From: Ensifer oleiphilus
GTDB taxonomy: Bacteria; Pseudomonadota; Alphaproteobacteria; Rhizobiales; Rhizobiaceae
Reading direction: 5' to 3'
DNA: 64,000 nt
Assembly (NCBI RefSeq): GCF_013371465.1
Contig: NZ_JABWDU010000003.1
Coordinates: forward strand, 310,001-374,000
Below, in pieces: positions 8,505-16,730 of the stretch; positions within the stretch are counted from its first letter, which is position 1, and each line of letters opens with the position of its first letter. A model generated the notes under the pieces. The model saw nothing but the letters and a program-made list of their open reading frames with translations. It was not told the DNA's origin and did not search any database. The translations under genes were made by a program, and so were the position numbers.

Positions 8505-8567
8505 TCCGCCGTCACTGCGAAGGTGCTCGAAGCCTTCGGCCTGGCCCGACAGACTGAGCGATTGCAG

Positions 8568-8595
8568 CCTTGCGGCGCACTGGCACAGCGCAAGG
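8568..8595. terminator. Candidate terminator between convergent msrA and rrf2
   Basis: CCTTGCG (8568-8574) pairs with CGCAAGG (8589-8595) across a 14-nt loop in the 94-bp gap between two convergent genes. There is no clear T-run. Confidence 0.3.
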
Positions 8596-8598
8596 CCT

Positions 8599-9144
8599 TC
8601 ACCGCTGCTCTGTCTTTGCTAGATCGCCGCGGCGGCGTCGCTGCGGCGTTCTTGCTGCGAGCCAATCCCTTACTTCACCGGCGTGTTCCTTGGGCGCCTT
8701 CGCTGCCGCACGTTCAGAGATGGCAGCCAGCGTGTAGGAAGCCATTACTTCTCGTGCGCGCTTCTCAGCTTCGATCATGACCGCGTGGATGGAACACACG
8801 CCGTCCTGTGCCCATGCGGGTGTACGGTCGCCGAAGAGCGCGCACTGTCCACGGATCTCCTTGCATTCGAACAACGCCTTGCGTCCGTCAACGGCCTCGA
8901 TAACCTTGAGCGCCGTTATCTCGTTTGCCGGGCGTGCAAGCGCAAAGCCGCCGCCAATGCCCTCGCGGGCAACAACGATGCCCGCCTTCTGGAGCTTCGT
9001 GAAAAGCTTTGCGACATAATCAGGAGAGATCCGCTGCAGTTCGGCGAGATCGCGTGCGCTTGCCGGCTGGCCGGTCCCCTCCGCCTCAATAAGGTACAGC
9101 AGACAGTGAAGGGCGTATTCGACACCTGCGCTGACGTGGGCCAT
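8599..9144 (-). CDS. Rrf2-family transcriptional regulator
   Basis: The 181-residue protein has an Rrf2 winged helix (MAHVSAGVEYALHCLLYLIE, then PDYVAKLFTKLQKAGIV). Its cysteine-bearing loop has three Cys spaced C-x6-C-x15-C (FECKEIRGQC ... DGVCS). IscR and NsrR use three Cys in this region to hold an Fe-S cluster; here the spacing is wider, so a cluster or thiol switch is possible but unproven. The ATG at 9144 is preferred over an in-frame TTG at 9165. A 17-bp palindrome overlaps that TTG and probably serves autorepression. It converges with msrA and is divergent from the cupin-AhpD pair. Confidence 0.85.
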   Translation of the reverse strand: MAHVSAGVEYALHCLLYLIEAEGTGQPASARDLAELQRISPDYVAKLFTKLQKAGIVVAREGIGGGFALARPANEITALKVIEAVDGRKALFECKEIRGQCALFGDRTPAWAQDGVCSIHAVMIEAEKRAREVMASYTLAAISERAAAKAPKEHAGEVRDWLAARTPQRRRRGDLAKTEQR

Positions 9145-9158
9145 GGAACACCTAAACA

Positions 9159-9175
9159 CCGACAAATTTTGTCGG
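9159..9175. promoter_or_regulatory. Palindrome, probable Rrf2 operator
   Basis: CCGACAAATTTTGTCGG is an inverted repeat with 8-bp arms around one central base, 15 bases upstream of the rrf2 ATG. The position fits autoregulation. It may also act on the divergent cupin operon. Confidence 0.6.
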
Positions 9176-9276
9176 AGATATCATCGAAGCCCCGATTTTG
9201 CAAGCCCTCTGCCGTCCTCCCTCCATTGACAGTGCGTTTTCCAAATTGGCTGGAATCGCCGTTGCCGAATTACTAC

Positions 9277-9289
9277 GACTAACTTAGTC
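9277..9289. promoter_or_regulatory. Second palindrome in rrf2-cupin gap
   Basis: GACTAACTTAGTC has perfect 6-bp arms around one base, and similar TTAGT units follow. It differs in sequence from the 9159 palindrome, so another regulator may bind it. Confidence 0.4.
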
Positions 9290-9417
9290 TTAGTTTAGCG
9301 GCGACACTGAGATCATCGCGGGTACCGTCTCCGACCCGGAGACAACCATCAAAGCGGCAATCGCCCTGCGGCTGGACCCTGTCCGACCGATGGCAAAGCC
9401 TTGTCGGAGGAAAAGAA

Positions 9418-9519
9418 ATGCCTGAACGAATTCTGACCACCATGTGGATCCAACCGTTGAGTGACTATCGCGCAGCAGCTCTCCAGGCGGCGGACGTGCT
9501 CCGCATCGGTTTGGTCTGA
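9418..9519 (+). CDS. Possible 33-residue small ORF upstream of cupin
   Basis: An ATG with a strong GGAGGAAAAGAA ribosome site opens a 33-codon frame (MPERILTTMWIQPLSDYRAA onward, ending IGLV). It lies 148 bases upstream of the cupin gene. I recognise no family. The good ribosome site makes a leader peptide or small protein possible; a decayed gene start is equally possible. Confidence 0.3.
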   Translation: MPERILTTMWIQPLSDYRAAALQAADVLRIGLV

Positions 9520-9667
9520 CCGTCAGGCGGGCGCGTTGCCGAAAGGAGCAGCGCCAGCATCTCGGCACCAGGCGCAGCTTTCGGTTTGCCTGGCGACCAA
9601 TGGCGAACACCCGCCCTGGCAATGGGTGCGGCCTCGCCTTCCAAAACCAAACAAGGAGACTGTCACC

Positions 9668-10078
9668 ATGAGCGCACGAATGATCGCAGGCGCAATTCTT
9701 GCAGCCGTAGTATCGGCAATTCCTGCAACCGCACACGACACCGGCGACGTTGTCACGCCCCACTTCGAGCATCAGATCCCCAACATACCGGGCAAGACGC
9801 TGACGGCCCTGATCGTCGACTATCCCCCGGGCGGGGCGTCGGTTCCGCACAGCCATGCAAAGTCGTCGTTCATCTTCGCCTATGTTCTCTCCGGAGAGAT
9901 CAAATCCAAGGTGAACGACGGACCGACGCTGACCTATCGCGCCGGCGAGAGCTGGTACGAGCCGCCTGCGGCCAAGCACCTCATAAGTCGCAATGCGAGC
10001 AAGACGACGCCGGCAAGGCTTCTTGCGGTGTTCGTCGCAGACACGAATGAAAAAGCACTCACCACCCCGATCAAGTAG
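9668..10078 (+). CDS. Exported cupin-domain protein
   Basis: The 136-residue protein begins with a signal peptide (MSARMIAGAILAAVVSAIPA, cleavage after ATAHA-like residues) and then a single cupin barrel. GGASVPHSHAKSSFIFAYVL carries the HxH metal-binding motif and the second cupin motif lies in YEPPAAKH. AAGGAGACTGTCACC precedes the ATG at 9668; longer in-frame starts give unlikely N-termini. It is followed 22 bases later by the AhpD-like gene on the same strand. Such small periplasmic cupins are often found beside carboxymuconolactone-decarboxylase/AhpD proteins in oxidant-response operons. The activity is unknown. Confidence 0.8.
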   Translation: MSARMIAGAILAAVVSAIPATAHDTGDVVTPHFEHQIPNIPGKTLTALIVDYPPGGASVPHSHAKSSFIFAYVLSGEIKSKVNDGPTLTYRAGESWYEPPAAKHLISRNASKTTPARLLAVFVADTNEKALTTPIK

Positions 10079-10100
10079 GCCCGAATTGAGGAGCAGAAGA

Positions 10101-10556
10101 ATGAGCAAGCGTCTCGACTACAACCAGATCGCACCGGCAGGAGTCAAAGCCCTTGGTGGTGTCTATGGATACATCCAGCAGAGCGGTCTTCGCGCTAGTC
10201 TTGTGGAACTGGTCTATCTTCGGATCTCGCAAATCAACAATTGCGCCTACTGTCTCGACATGCACACACGCGAGCTTCTCAAGAAGGGCCAGCCGGTCGA
10301 AAAGATCGTGTTGGTGCAAGCGTGGCGCGAAGCAGGCAATCTTTTTGACCCGCGTGAGCGGGCAGCTCTTGCCTGGGCCGAAACAGTCACACGCGTCGCC
10401 GAGACGGGTGTCCCGGACGAAGCCTATGAGGTTGCACGCACGGAGTTCAACGAACGCGAGATTACCGACCTCACGATCGCGATCAGCCTCATGAATGCTT
10501 ACAACAGGATGGCGATCAGCTTTCGAAACACACCTCAGGCAGCGGTTGAGATTTGA
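10101..10556 (+). CDS. AhpD-like/carboxymuconolactone decarboxylase family protein
   Basis: The 151-residue all-helical protein has the CXXC-x3-H motif NNCAYCLDMHT at about residues 47-57. This is the peroxidatic/disulfide-reductase site of AhpD-type alkylhydroperoxidases, so it is probably a redox-active member rather than a lactone decarboxylase. GAGGAGCAGAAGA precedes the ATG. It follows the exported cupin and ends seven bases before a 13-bp hairpin, so the two genes probably form a bicistronic unit. The Rrf2 regulator just upstream is the obvious candidate controller. Confidence 0.85.
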   Translation: MSKRLDYNQIAPAGVKALGGVYGYIQQSGLRASLVELVYLRISQINNCAYCLDMHTRELLKKGQPVEKIVLVQAWREAGNLFDPRERAALAWAETVTRVAETGVPDEAYEVARTEFNEREITDLTIAISLMNAYNRMAISFRNTPQAAVEI

Positions 10557-10562
10557 CTTTCC

Positions 10563-10603
10563 AAGCCCTGCAGGCGCTCGATCCTCGCAAGCCTGCAGGG
10601 CTT
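10563..10603 (+). terminator. 13-bp stem hairpin after AhpD-like gene
   Basis: AAGCCCTGCAGGC (10563-10575) and GCCTGCAGGGCTT (10591-10603) are exact reverse complements with a 15-nt loop, starting seven bases after the stop codon. No T-run follows. Confidence 0.5.
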
Positions 10604-11047
10604 GCCGGCGCGACGAATTCGCTAGTGCAGCGATTTCAACCCGTTCTGATCTCCGAGACCATAGACGCCGCAACAGAAGCACGTCAACAGCGGACCGCGC
10701 GGCGGTACCCATAACCAGATATGCCTGATTATGCCGTCAAACGGTTGAGTGTTCGCCAAGCGATGGCAATTCTCGCAAGAGCGTTACAGTTCTAAGCTGA
10801 ACTGCATAGCCTCTACCGAGAGGGAGGTGCACAAAACTGTCGCGGCAATGGAGAAAGGACCACCCCGTGAGTATCGGTCGAGCACCGCCTTCATAACAAC
10901 AGCCGTCTCGAGGGACCGAGCAGACATGCTGCGCGCCTGCGGCGCGGGGAACGACTGTGTCATCCCGATAACTGCCACCCCTCCATGCTTTGCCCGCCAA
11001 GGACATCGGCTAAGGCCCTCTGATTTTCAGGTTAGGTAGATCACACC
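10604..11047. other. Intergenic, no supported gene
   Basis: A plus-strand frame of 96 codons (10749-11039) runs through most of it, but it has no clear ribosome site and no family resemblance, so I do not call it. The promoter of the transporter at 11048 must lie here. Confidence 0.4.
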
Positions 11048-12016
11048 ATGGACAAACAATTCACCGTCGGCGTATTTGCAGCCCTCTTCGCAGCCTTTGG
11101 CTTTTCGCTCAACTTCATCGTTCCCTTCATTATCGGTGACTACACCACATTCGATTTCGCCCTTGTCCGCCATGTCGTCGCGGCATTGGTTGGCGCTATG
11201 GTTCTGGTGTCGAAGAAGGACATTTTGCGCCACCTCACGCTCCGAAACTGGCTTGCAACGGCAGGATTGGCCTTCATCGGTTATGTCGGCTACTTTCTGA
11301 CGGTGACCGGAGCAGCCATTTTCAGTGGGCCGGTCGTCGCACCTGCCTTTCTCGGCCTCGTGCCAATCGTCCTGGCAATCGTTGGCAATCGGCGTGAGGG
11401 ATCACTTTCCTGGCACCTCCTGATTTTACCGCTCGGGCTGGTCTTGGTTGGCCTCCTCCTGGTGAACGGCCCCGCCTTCACGACCGAAAGCTTGCGATCG
11501 GACCGGTCGGTCTGGATCGGCATTATGCTGGCTCTCGCAGCCGTTGCGCTCTGGGTCTGGTTTGCCATCGCCAATCAGGCAGCGCTGGCCGTCCGACCTG
11601 ATATGCCGCTCGGCATTTGGTCTGCGCTCATACTGGTGGCCGGCGGCATCCAGATGCTCGTCTTGTTTCCGATCGGCGCTGTGTTTGGGCTTTTCCAGCT
11701 TCCGACACTCGGCTTCGGGTGGAGCTCCGCAAGCTCCCTCTATCTTTGGGGATCATCCCTTTCGCTAATTGCGACGGTCGCCGGGGCGTGGGCATGGAAT
11801 GTCGCGTCCCGACGTTTGCCTGTCGCGTTGGCGGCGCAACTAATCGTCTCGGAGACGGCCTTCGGCGTCATCGGTGGGCTTGTCGTTCACGCGCGCTGGC
11901 CCACGGAAATTGAAACCGCCGGCGTTGGTGTTCTTGTCGTTGGCGTCGTTCTAGCTATCCGCATCTTCCATCGCGAGCAAGGACACCCCAGACAGGCTCT
12001 GCCCCAGGCATGCTGA
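11048..12016 (+). CDS. DMT-superfamily (EamA) transporter
   Basis: This 322-residue integral membrane protein has about ten hydrophobic segments arranged as two EamA repeats, typical of drug/metabolite transporters that export amino acids, nucleosides or toxic compounds. The first helix starts at once (FTVGVFAALFAAFGFSLNFI), and the second half includes LYLWGSSLSLIATVAGAWAW and the conserved SETAFGVIGGLVV stretch. The ribosome site is weak. It stands alone between gaps of about 490 and 400 bp, so its substrate cannot be inferred from neighbours. Confidence 0.85.
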   Translation: MDKQFTVGVFAALFAAFGFSLNFIVPFIIGDYTTFDFALVRHVVAALVGAMVLVSKKDILRHLTLRNWLATAGLAFIGYVGYFLTVTGAAIFSGPVVAPAFLGLVPIVLAIVGNRREGSLSWHLLILPLGLVLVGLLLVNGPAFTTESLRSDRSVWIGIMLALAAVALWVWFAIANQAALAVRPDMPLGIWSALILVAGGIQMLVLFPIGAVFGLFQLPTLGFGWSSASSLYLWGSSLSLIATVAGAWAWNVASRRLPVALAAQLIVSETAFGVIGGLVVHARWPTEIETAGVGVLVVGVVLAIRIFHREQGHPRQALPQAC

Positions 12017-12159
12017 ATTTCGGCAGACGTTGGCCGAACGGAGGTCGCTTATGGCAAATGTCAGGTGAAGCTCGCGCCTTGAACGGTATCGAACCGCGTC
12101 GACTTGCTGTTGAAAGGACGCGAACCCACGGCAACCAAAGAAGTGGCTCGCGGTCGATG

Positions 12160-12400
12160 TTACTCGTCGCCGAACTCGAAAAGCCATATCTGGTCGCCTT
12201 GCAGAATGCGAATCGGACCCGCTGTCACCACGTAAGCCGCGATGTAGGGTGCGATACTGCTCCCAATGCTCGCAAATCTACAAAGCTAGCGCTGCACTCG
12301 ACCCATTGCGGACCGTCCTTTTCTAAAGGTGCGCGAAAAATCGGCGCCAGGACAAGCCGGATGGAACCTGCGACTTCAACATGATAGCTTATAATCTCTC
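12160..12400 (-). pseudogene. Possible decayed small gene in the transporter-monooxygenase gap
   Basis: On the minus strand one frame reads EIISYHVEVAGSIRLVLAPI, then RAPLEKDGPQWVECSASFVD. A neighbouring frame then continues with SIGSSIAPYIAAYVVTAGPI and ends in QIWLFEFGDE before the stop at 12160-12162. Together they look protein-like but need a frameshift and have no clear start. I do not recognise the family. It may be a remnant or chance; this is the only content I see in the 400-bp gap. Confidence 0.3.
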
Positions 12401-12416
12401 TAGGTGAGAGCTAGCC

Positions 12417-13640
12417 ATGGCGGAAATCGTCGAAACGGTGATCGTGGGCGGCGGGCAAGCGGGCCTTGCGCTTAGCTTCCACTTGAAAAGGCTCGGTCGA
12501 GAGCATCTTATTTTTGAACGTGCGCGGATTGCCGAGCGATGGCGTAGCGAGCGCTGGGATTCTTTGATGTTCCAGTTTCCCAACTGGTCCATCAAGCTTC
12601 CGGGCTTCCCTTATCCAGCCGCTGATCCTGACGGCTTTTCATCGAAAGATGATGTGGTCAGATTCATTGACGACTATGCTGACGAAATTGAAGCGCCGGT
12701 TCGGCAGGGCATTGAAGTCCGGACCATCCAGCAGGAAGAAACCTCGGAGCGCTTCCTCGTCGCGAGTGACGATGGCGTGGTGCAAGCCGTAAACGTTGTG
12801 CTGGCCATCGGCCCATATCACGCTCCGGTCATTCCAAGTGTCGGCCAGTTCATCCCGCACATGGTTACTCAGGTTCATTCCCGGGACTACAAATCCATGA
12901 AGCAATTGCCTCCGGGTGCTGTGTTGGTTGTGGGATGTGGGGCGTCCGGTCTGCAGATCGCCGAGGAATTGAATGCCAACGGACGTCGGACATACCTTTC
13001 CGTGGGTCGCCATCAAAGAACTCCGAGGCGGTTTGGCGGGCGTGACGTCTATTGGTGGCTGGACGTACTGGGTATCCTTCGTCAACCGGCCGGAGAAACT
13101 CGCAACGGGCGCTTCAGCCCTCATGTCACGGGTGTCGGAGGCGGTCATGACATCCATCTGCGGAAAATTGCAGCCGACGGAGTGGTTGCGGTCGGAAAAC
13201 TGCGGGGCGTTCTCGATACCAAACTGTTCTTCGCTCCGGACCTGCAAAGCAATCTCGATTTGGCCGAGGCGTGCTACAGCAAACTCACAAGCATGATGCG
13301 GGACTATGCTCACACAAATGGCTTGAACATGCCCGCGGAAGATCCAGCCGAAGAGACGCTTTCCTCCACGTCCGAATTGATCAAACCCATTGGGGAACTG
13401 GATATGGTAAGCGCTGGCATCACGTCCATCATCTGGTGCACTGGCTTTCGATATGACTTCGGAATAGTAAAGCCGAAAGTCCTCGATGAACTTGGGAGAC
13501 CGGTCCAAACGCGAGGGGTGACCCGCTGTGCTGGGTTCTATTTCCTTGGTCTCCGTGACATGCACACCATGAGGTCCTCGCACCTTTCTGGCGTCGGAGA
13601 TGATGCCGCTCACATCGCGGAACATATTGCGAAACGGTAA
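12417..13640 (+). CDS. Flavin-containing monooxygenase-like oxidoreductase
   Basis: The 407-residue protein has an N-terminal FAD Rossmann motif (ETVIVGGGQAGLALSFHLKR) and a second nucleotide motif VLVVGCGASGLQIAEEL at about 163-179 for NAD(P)H. ERWDSLMFQFPNWSIKLPGF and the C-terminal IIWCTGFRYDF (ATG/TGY-like) are typical of CzcO/FMO-like single-component flavoproteins. Members oxygenate soft nucleophiles or act in metal or potassium-linked export clusters. No partner gene is adjacent, so the substrate is open. AGGTGAGAG precedes the ATG. Confidence 0.8.
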   Translation: MAEIVETVIVGGGQAGLALSFHLKRLGREHLIFERARIAERWRSERWDSLMFQFPNWSIKLPGFPYPAADPDGFSSKDDVVRFIDDYADEIEAPVRQGIEVRTIQQEETSERFLVASDDGVVQAVNVVLAIGPYHAPVIPSVGQFIPHMVTQVHSRDYKSMKQLPPGAVLVVGCGASGLQIAEELNANGRRTYLSVGRHQRTPRRFGGRDVYWWLDVLGILRQPAGETRNGRFSPHVTGVGGGHDIHLRKIAADGVVAVGKLRGVLDTKLFFAPDLQSNLDLAEACYSKLTSMMRDYAHTNGLNMPAEDPAEETLSSTSELIKPIGELDMVSAGITSIIWCTGFRYDFGIVKPKVLDELGRPVQTRGVTRCAGFYFLGLRDMHTMRSSHLSGVGDDAAHIAEHIAKR

Positions 13641-14093
13641 ATCATCTCGCCTGCACCGCTTCAGCGAAGTACCGACCTATGGGAAGGCCCCAATCCACCC
13701 GCTGCAGTCCTTCAGTTTGACCCGACTTTGGGCGACTTCGGAACAAATCGCCAAATCGTTGTACCTCGCCGAACGGATTCGAACCGTAGAGATTACGAAA
13801 ATGCGGCGTGGGTGGACCTAATCGTCTGAAGCTCGACGGGCAGTATCTCGACGCTTGGCAAAATCCGAAAAAGGGATCTTATCGGCAGTCACATCCTAGG
13901 CTACGGATGCAGAGCCTACTCTGATCAAGGCTCCCTACGGCCAACATCATCACCATCGGTGTACGAGCGGCATGTCGAACTCACCGATAGGTGGGCACGG
14001 GCGGTAAAGGTTTCACGCCTTCTTAACCATGAATGATGAAAATGCGGCTCATCCGGTGGGCATGATGCCGACTGTTCGTTGGGGTAAGAATGT
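13641..14093. other. Intergenic, no supported gene
   Basis: No frame resembles a protein family. It should contain the promoter of the L,D-transpeptidase gene. A tRNA-T-arm-like string near 13775-13790 is noted under rejected items. Confidence 0.4.
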
Positions 14094-14894
14094 ATGCGTA
14101 AGCCGCAAGACCAGACACTTTCCTCCGACCCCATGCGGGAATCCGGCTCCGTCGTCTCTCGTCGCTCCGTGCTTTCGGGTCTCGGTATCATGACCCTCCT
14201 AGGCGCATCCGGCTGCTCGCAGACACTCGAGTTCCCGTCGTTGGGAACAATCGAGCCGTCCGGCGGTATGTCGCCTGGGGGCGTTGACCACATGCCGACC
14301 GGGTCCATCCGGCCGATCCCACCGATCAGCGTCGACAGCAACATCACCGACAATAGTTCGATGTATGCCTCGCTGATCGACAATGGCTTCGTGATCCCGG
14401 CAGTCCCCTTCCAGAAGGTAAAGCCCGAATTCCGTCGTCAGATCGTTATCGACCCGACCGGCGAGGCGCCGGGCACAATCGTGGTGCGGCTCAACGAGCG
14501 GCATCTCTATTGGGTACAGGAAGGCGGCGAGGCGGTCCGTTACGGCGTCGGCATCGGCAAGGCCGGCTTCGAATGGACCGGCCGCGCGCAAATCCAGTAC
14601 ACCAAGGAATGGCCGACCTGGACGCCACCCAAAGAGATGATCGCGCGCAAGCCGGAGCTGGTCAAATGGACGGGCGGCCAGCCGGGTGGCCTCGACAACC
14701 CGCTCGGCGCCCGCGCACACTATATCTTCAAGGACGGCAACGACACCGGCTATCGCGTGCACGGCTCACCCGAGTGGTGGACCATCGGCACGCAAGCATC
14801 GTCGGGTTGCGTACGCATGATCAACCAGGACGTCATCGACCTCTACAACCGGGTCAAAGCATCGCCAAACAAAGTCCCGATCGTAGTGGCGTAG
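14094..14894 (+). CDS. L,D-transpeptidase (YkuD), lipoprotein-like signal
   Basis: The protein (266 residues from 14094) has a twin-Arg-like basic start, a hydrophobic run and a lipobox LLGASGC, then a proline/glycine-rich linker and a YkuD domain. VHGSPEWW followed by SSGCVRM (about 245-251) holds the catalytic His and Cys. Such enzymes make 3-3 peptidoglycan crosslinks or attach proteins to peptidoglycan in the periplasm. RTAQIQYTKEW-type and NPLGARAHYIF segments are usual for the rhizobial paralogues. An ATG at 14133 (MRESGSVVSRRSV) is an alternative start giving a shorter signal. A UUCG-type hairpin follows the gene. Confidence 0.88.
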   Translation: MRKPQDQTLSSDPMRESGSVVSRRSVLSGLGIMTLLGASGCSQTLEFPSLGTIEPSGGMSPGGVDHMPTGSIRPIPPISVDSNITDNSSMYASLIDNGFVIPAVPFQKVKPEFRRQIVIDPTGEAPGTIVVRLNERHLYWVQEGGEAVRYGVGIGKAGFEWTGRAQIQYTKEWPTWTPPKEMIARKPELVKWTGGQPGGLDNPLGARAHYIFKDGNDTGYRVHGSPEWWTIGTQASSGCVRMINQDVIDLYNRVKASPNKVPIVVA

Positions 14895-14942
14895 TCGGCG
14901 CTTCGCGATCCCGCCACTCTTCTGCTTGCTGATCGCCGACGA

Positions 14943-14961
14943 CGAGGTTTTCGGAACCTCG
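14943..14961 (+). terminator. Hairpin with TTCGG loop after L,D-transpeptidase
   Basis: CGAGGTT, TTCGG loop, AACCTCG: a 7-bp stem 48 bases after the stop codon, followed by a C/T-rich run (CCCCTC). It is a plausible terminator. Confidence 0.45.
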
Positions 14962-15159
14962 CCCCTCACTTACCCGCCCTAAGCAGCGAGCGCGCAATTT
15001 CGATGGCGATTCTCCAATCCCCGAATGACGTCGTTGGTCGAGCCACCCCGGAAGGGAGGCTACACTTCAATTCACGCCCGAGGTCAAAACTTGGGTGAAG
15101 GCATGTGGGGATAATCCGGCCGTCCTAATGCTGCCTGTCTGGCGACAGTGGGCGCTTCA

Positions 15160-15390
15160 TCAAGCCGAGAACTTCACCGTCACGCCGCGCTGGCGAAAGT
15201 AGGCCTGCATAAGCTTCCTGCCAGAGCGATTGTTCTGCACGAGCTTGACAGGGTCGAACACGGCCTCTTTCAATCCCGTCCGTACCAACGCGGCCTTGAG
15301 GGCCGCGATATGGACATCGATGTCGGCATTGTCCGCTTGCAGCGATTCATAAATGCGGTTTGTTGCATCTTCTACGCTCGGCTCACTCAC
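15160..15390 (-). CDS. Small conserved-looking hypothetical protein
   Basis: The frame encodes about 76 residues with an amphipathic helical pattern (SVEDATNRIYESLQADNADI, then HIAALKAALVRTG) and an end RRG-like tail (AYFRQRGVTVKFSA). I place the start at the GTG at 15390 because GGAG lies eight bases before it; an ATG two codons earlier (15396) has the same GGAG too close. I do not recognise a named family. Composition matches its neighbours and the frame is open throughout, so it is probably real. Confidence 0.55.
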   Translation of the reverse strand: MSEPSVEDATNRIYESLQADNADIDVHIAALKAALVRTGLKEAVFDPVKLVQNNRSGRKLMQAYFRQRGVTVKFSA

Positions 15391-15396
15391 GATCAT

Positions 15397-15818
15397 TCTC
15401 CATTTTGGCTGGCGCTTACCACATTTTCTTGCCCGATCCTATTGTCGTGAAAAATGCTCACGTCAATGGGAGGCAAATAGGTTGGAACCTTCCGCATTCG
15501 GAGAAATGTGGAGCTGGAGGAAAACCAGCGCGCGCCCTTTGCGATCGAGACGCCACGATCGCTTCACACGGTTTGCGGTCGTTGGCGCTGTCCCGCGTGG
15601 CGCCCGGGACAGAAGGACCCCAAGGGCAATCCGATGCGCTCAACAGTGCTAAAGGCACCACGGCCTTCGCCTTGCCGTGGACGCTCAACGCCCCCAACTT
15701 GGCCTGGCGTGGTCGTCCGCCAACCTGAGCGACGGCAATTTTACGCTCGGATTTGGCGACTAATCATCTGGAACGGCTTCAAACATCTTGCGAGGCGTAC
15801 CGTGCTCTGCGCCATCTT
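15397..15818. other. Intergenic, no recognised gene
   Basis: No supported gene. A plus-strand frame ends at about 15763 with a protein-like tail (SSANLSDGNFTLGFGD), which may be a remnant, but nothing upstream confirms it. Confidence 0.35.
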
Positions 15819-16730
15819 TTATTGCTTGAAACAGTTCTCTCGATGCCAGCGCAGGAAATGCGGATGCGGCCGCTCGAACGTCCGCGTTGGCACGATCGCA
15901 CGACCAGACCTGTTGATGAGCCCTTGAATGCTGTCTCGATCGTTAGCATGCCTCGAAACCAGGATGTCAAGATCATCGGAAAGGCTGATTAAGCCACGGT
16001 CGAACATCCAATGTGCGGTACCTGACAGCGCGATCCCATTGGTCAGGATATCGGGTCCATTTTCTCCGACGGGCCGTATGTGCGCCGCATCTACTTCGGC
16101 GCGTCCCCCACCGTTGATGAGCTTCAAGCCTGTGATCGCACAGCGTTTGTCGTAAGCCTGAACGACGAGACGGCGAAACAACCGATCACGCACAATTCGT
16201 GACGAGAGCTGTGTGACGCGATCACGCTCCTGCTCGAACAGGAACGGCGCCTGTGCGCCTTCGCCCAATCCCTCAACCGAGAACCTGGAGTCCAATTCTC
16301 CGGTCCGAGGCAATTCTGGTTCTTGCTCATTGAGGCCAATGCCGACGATGCGATTGAAGTCCGCGCTCGAAACAGGCCTTACCGCAGACTGCGCCCTGCC
16401 CGATATCCGGCCCACGTCATTCAGAACGCCGCGCTCAACCACCCCCTCGGCTCCACTGAACGGAACCGGATTGATGAAGTCGAGATAGCTACCGGGTTTT
16501 ATGAGCGCGAGATACATGCCCGCCGCCTTTGGGTCCGGGATGACTTCGGCCACCTGGGCAACAGCAAAGTAACCGCGTGTCGCAGCAACCTTGCGCGGCT
16601 CGTAGTAGATGATCCAATCGCCGAGACAGGCCCGCACCCGTCCAAGATATTGGCTTGGAAACTGGTACTGTTCCGCTGGGCTGTCGTCGTAGATCGAATC
16701 TGAGCGATGAATGAAAACCCCGAATCCCAT
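15819..16730 (-). CDS. HNH endonuclease with EVE/PUA-like N-terminal domain
   Basis: This 303-residue protein has two parts. Residues about 195-250 form an HNH nuclease: CAITGLKLINGGG, EVDAAHIRPVGENGPD and NGIALSGTAHWMFDRGLISL hold the metal and catalytic His/Asn residues. Residues about 1-120 (GVFIHRSDSIYDDSPAEQYQ, GRVRACLGDWIIYYEPRK, RGYFAVAQVAEVIPDP) resemble an EVE/PUA-like fold, used elsewhere to read modified bases. That architecture fits a modification-dependent (type IV-like) restriction enzyme or an HNH nuclease of unknown target. No methylase is adjacent. The start is an ATG with a weak ribosome site. Confidence 0.75.
   Translation of the reverse strand: MGFGVFIHRSDSIYDDSPAEQYQFPSQYLGRVRACLGDWIIYYEPRKVAATRGYFAVAQVAEVIPDPKAAGMYLALIKPGSYLDFINPVPFSGAEGVVERGVLNDVGRISGRAQSAVRPVSSADFNRIVGIGLNEQEPELPRTGELDSRFSVEGLGEGAQAPFLFEQERDRVTQLSSRIVRDRLFRRLVVQAYDKRCAITGLKLINGGGRAEVDAAHIRPVGENGPDILTNGIALSGTAHWMFDRGLISLSDDLDILVSRHANDRDSIQGLINRSGRAIVPTRTFERPHPHFLRWHRENCFKQ

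Noticed and set aside
9461-9667. Extended N-terminus of the exported cupin protein
   Set aside because: The added residues would bury the signal peptide; AAGGAGA before 9668 sets the start there.
10749-11039. 96-codon plus-strand frame before the DMT transporter
   Set aside because: No ribosome site, no family resemblance and unusual composition; treated as intergenic.
13770-13800. tRNA T-arm-like string (ACGGATTCGAACCGT) in an intergenic gap
   Set aside because: No D-arm, anticodon arm, acceptor pairing or CCA end could be placed around it on either strand, so it is not called a tRNA or attachment site.
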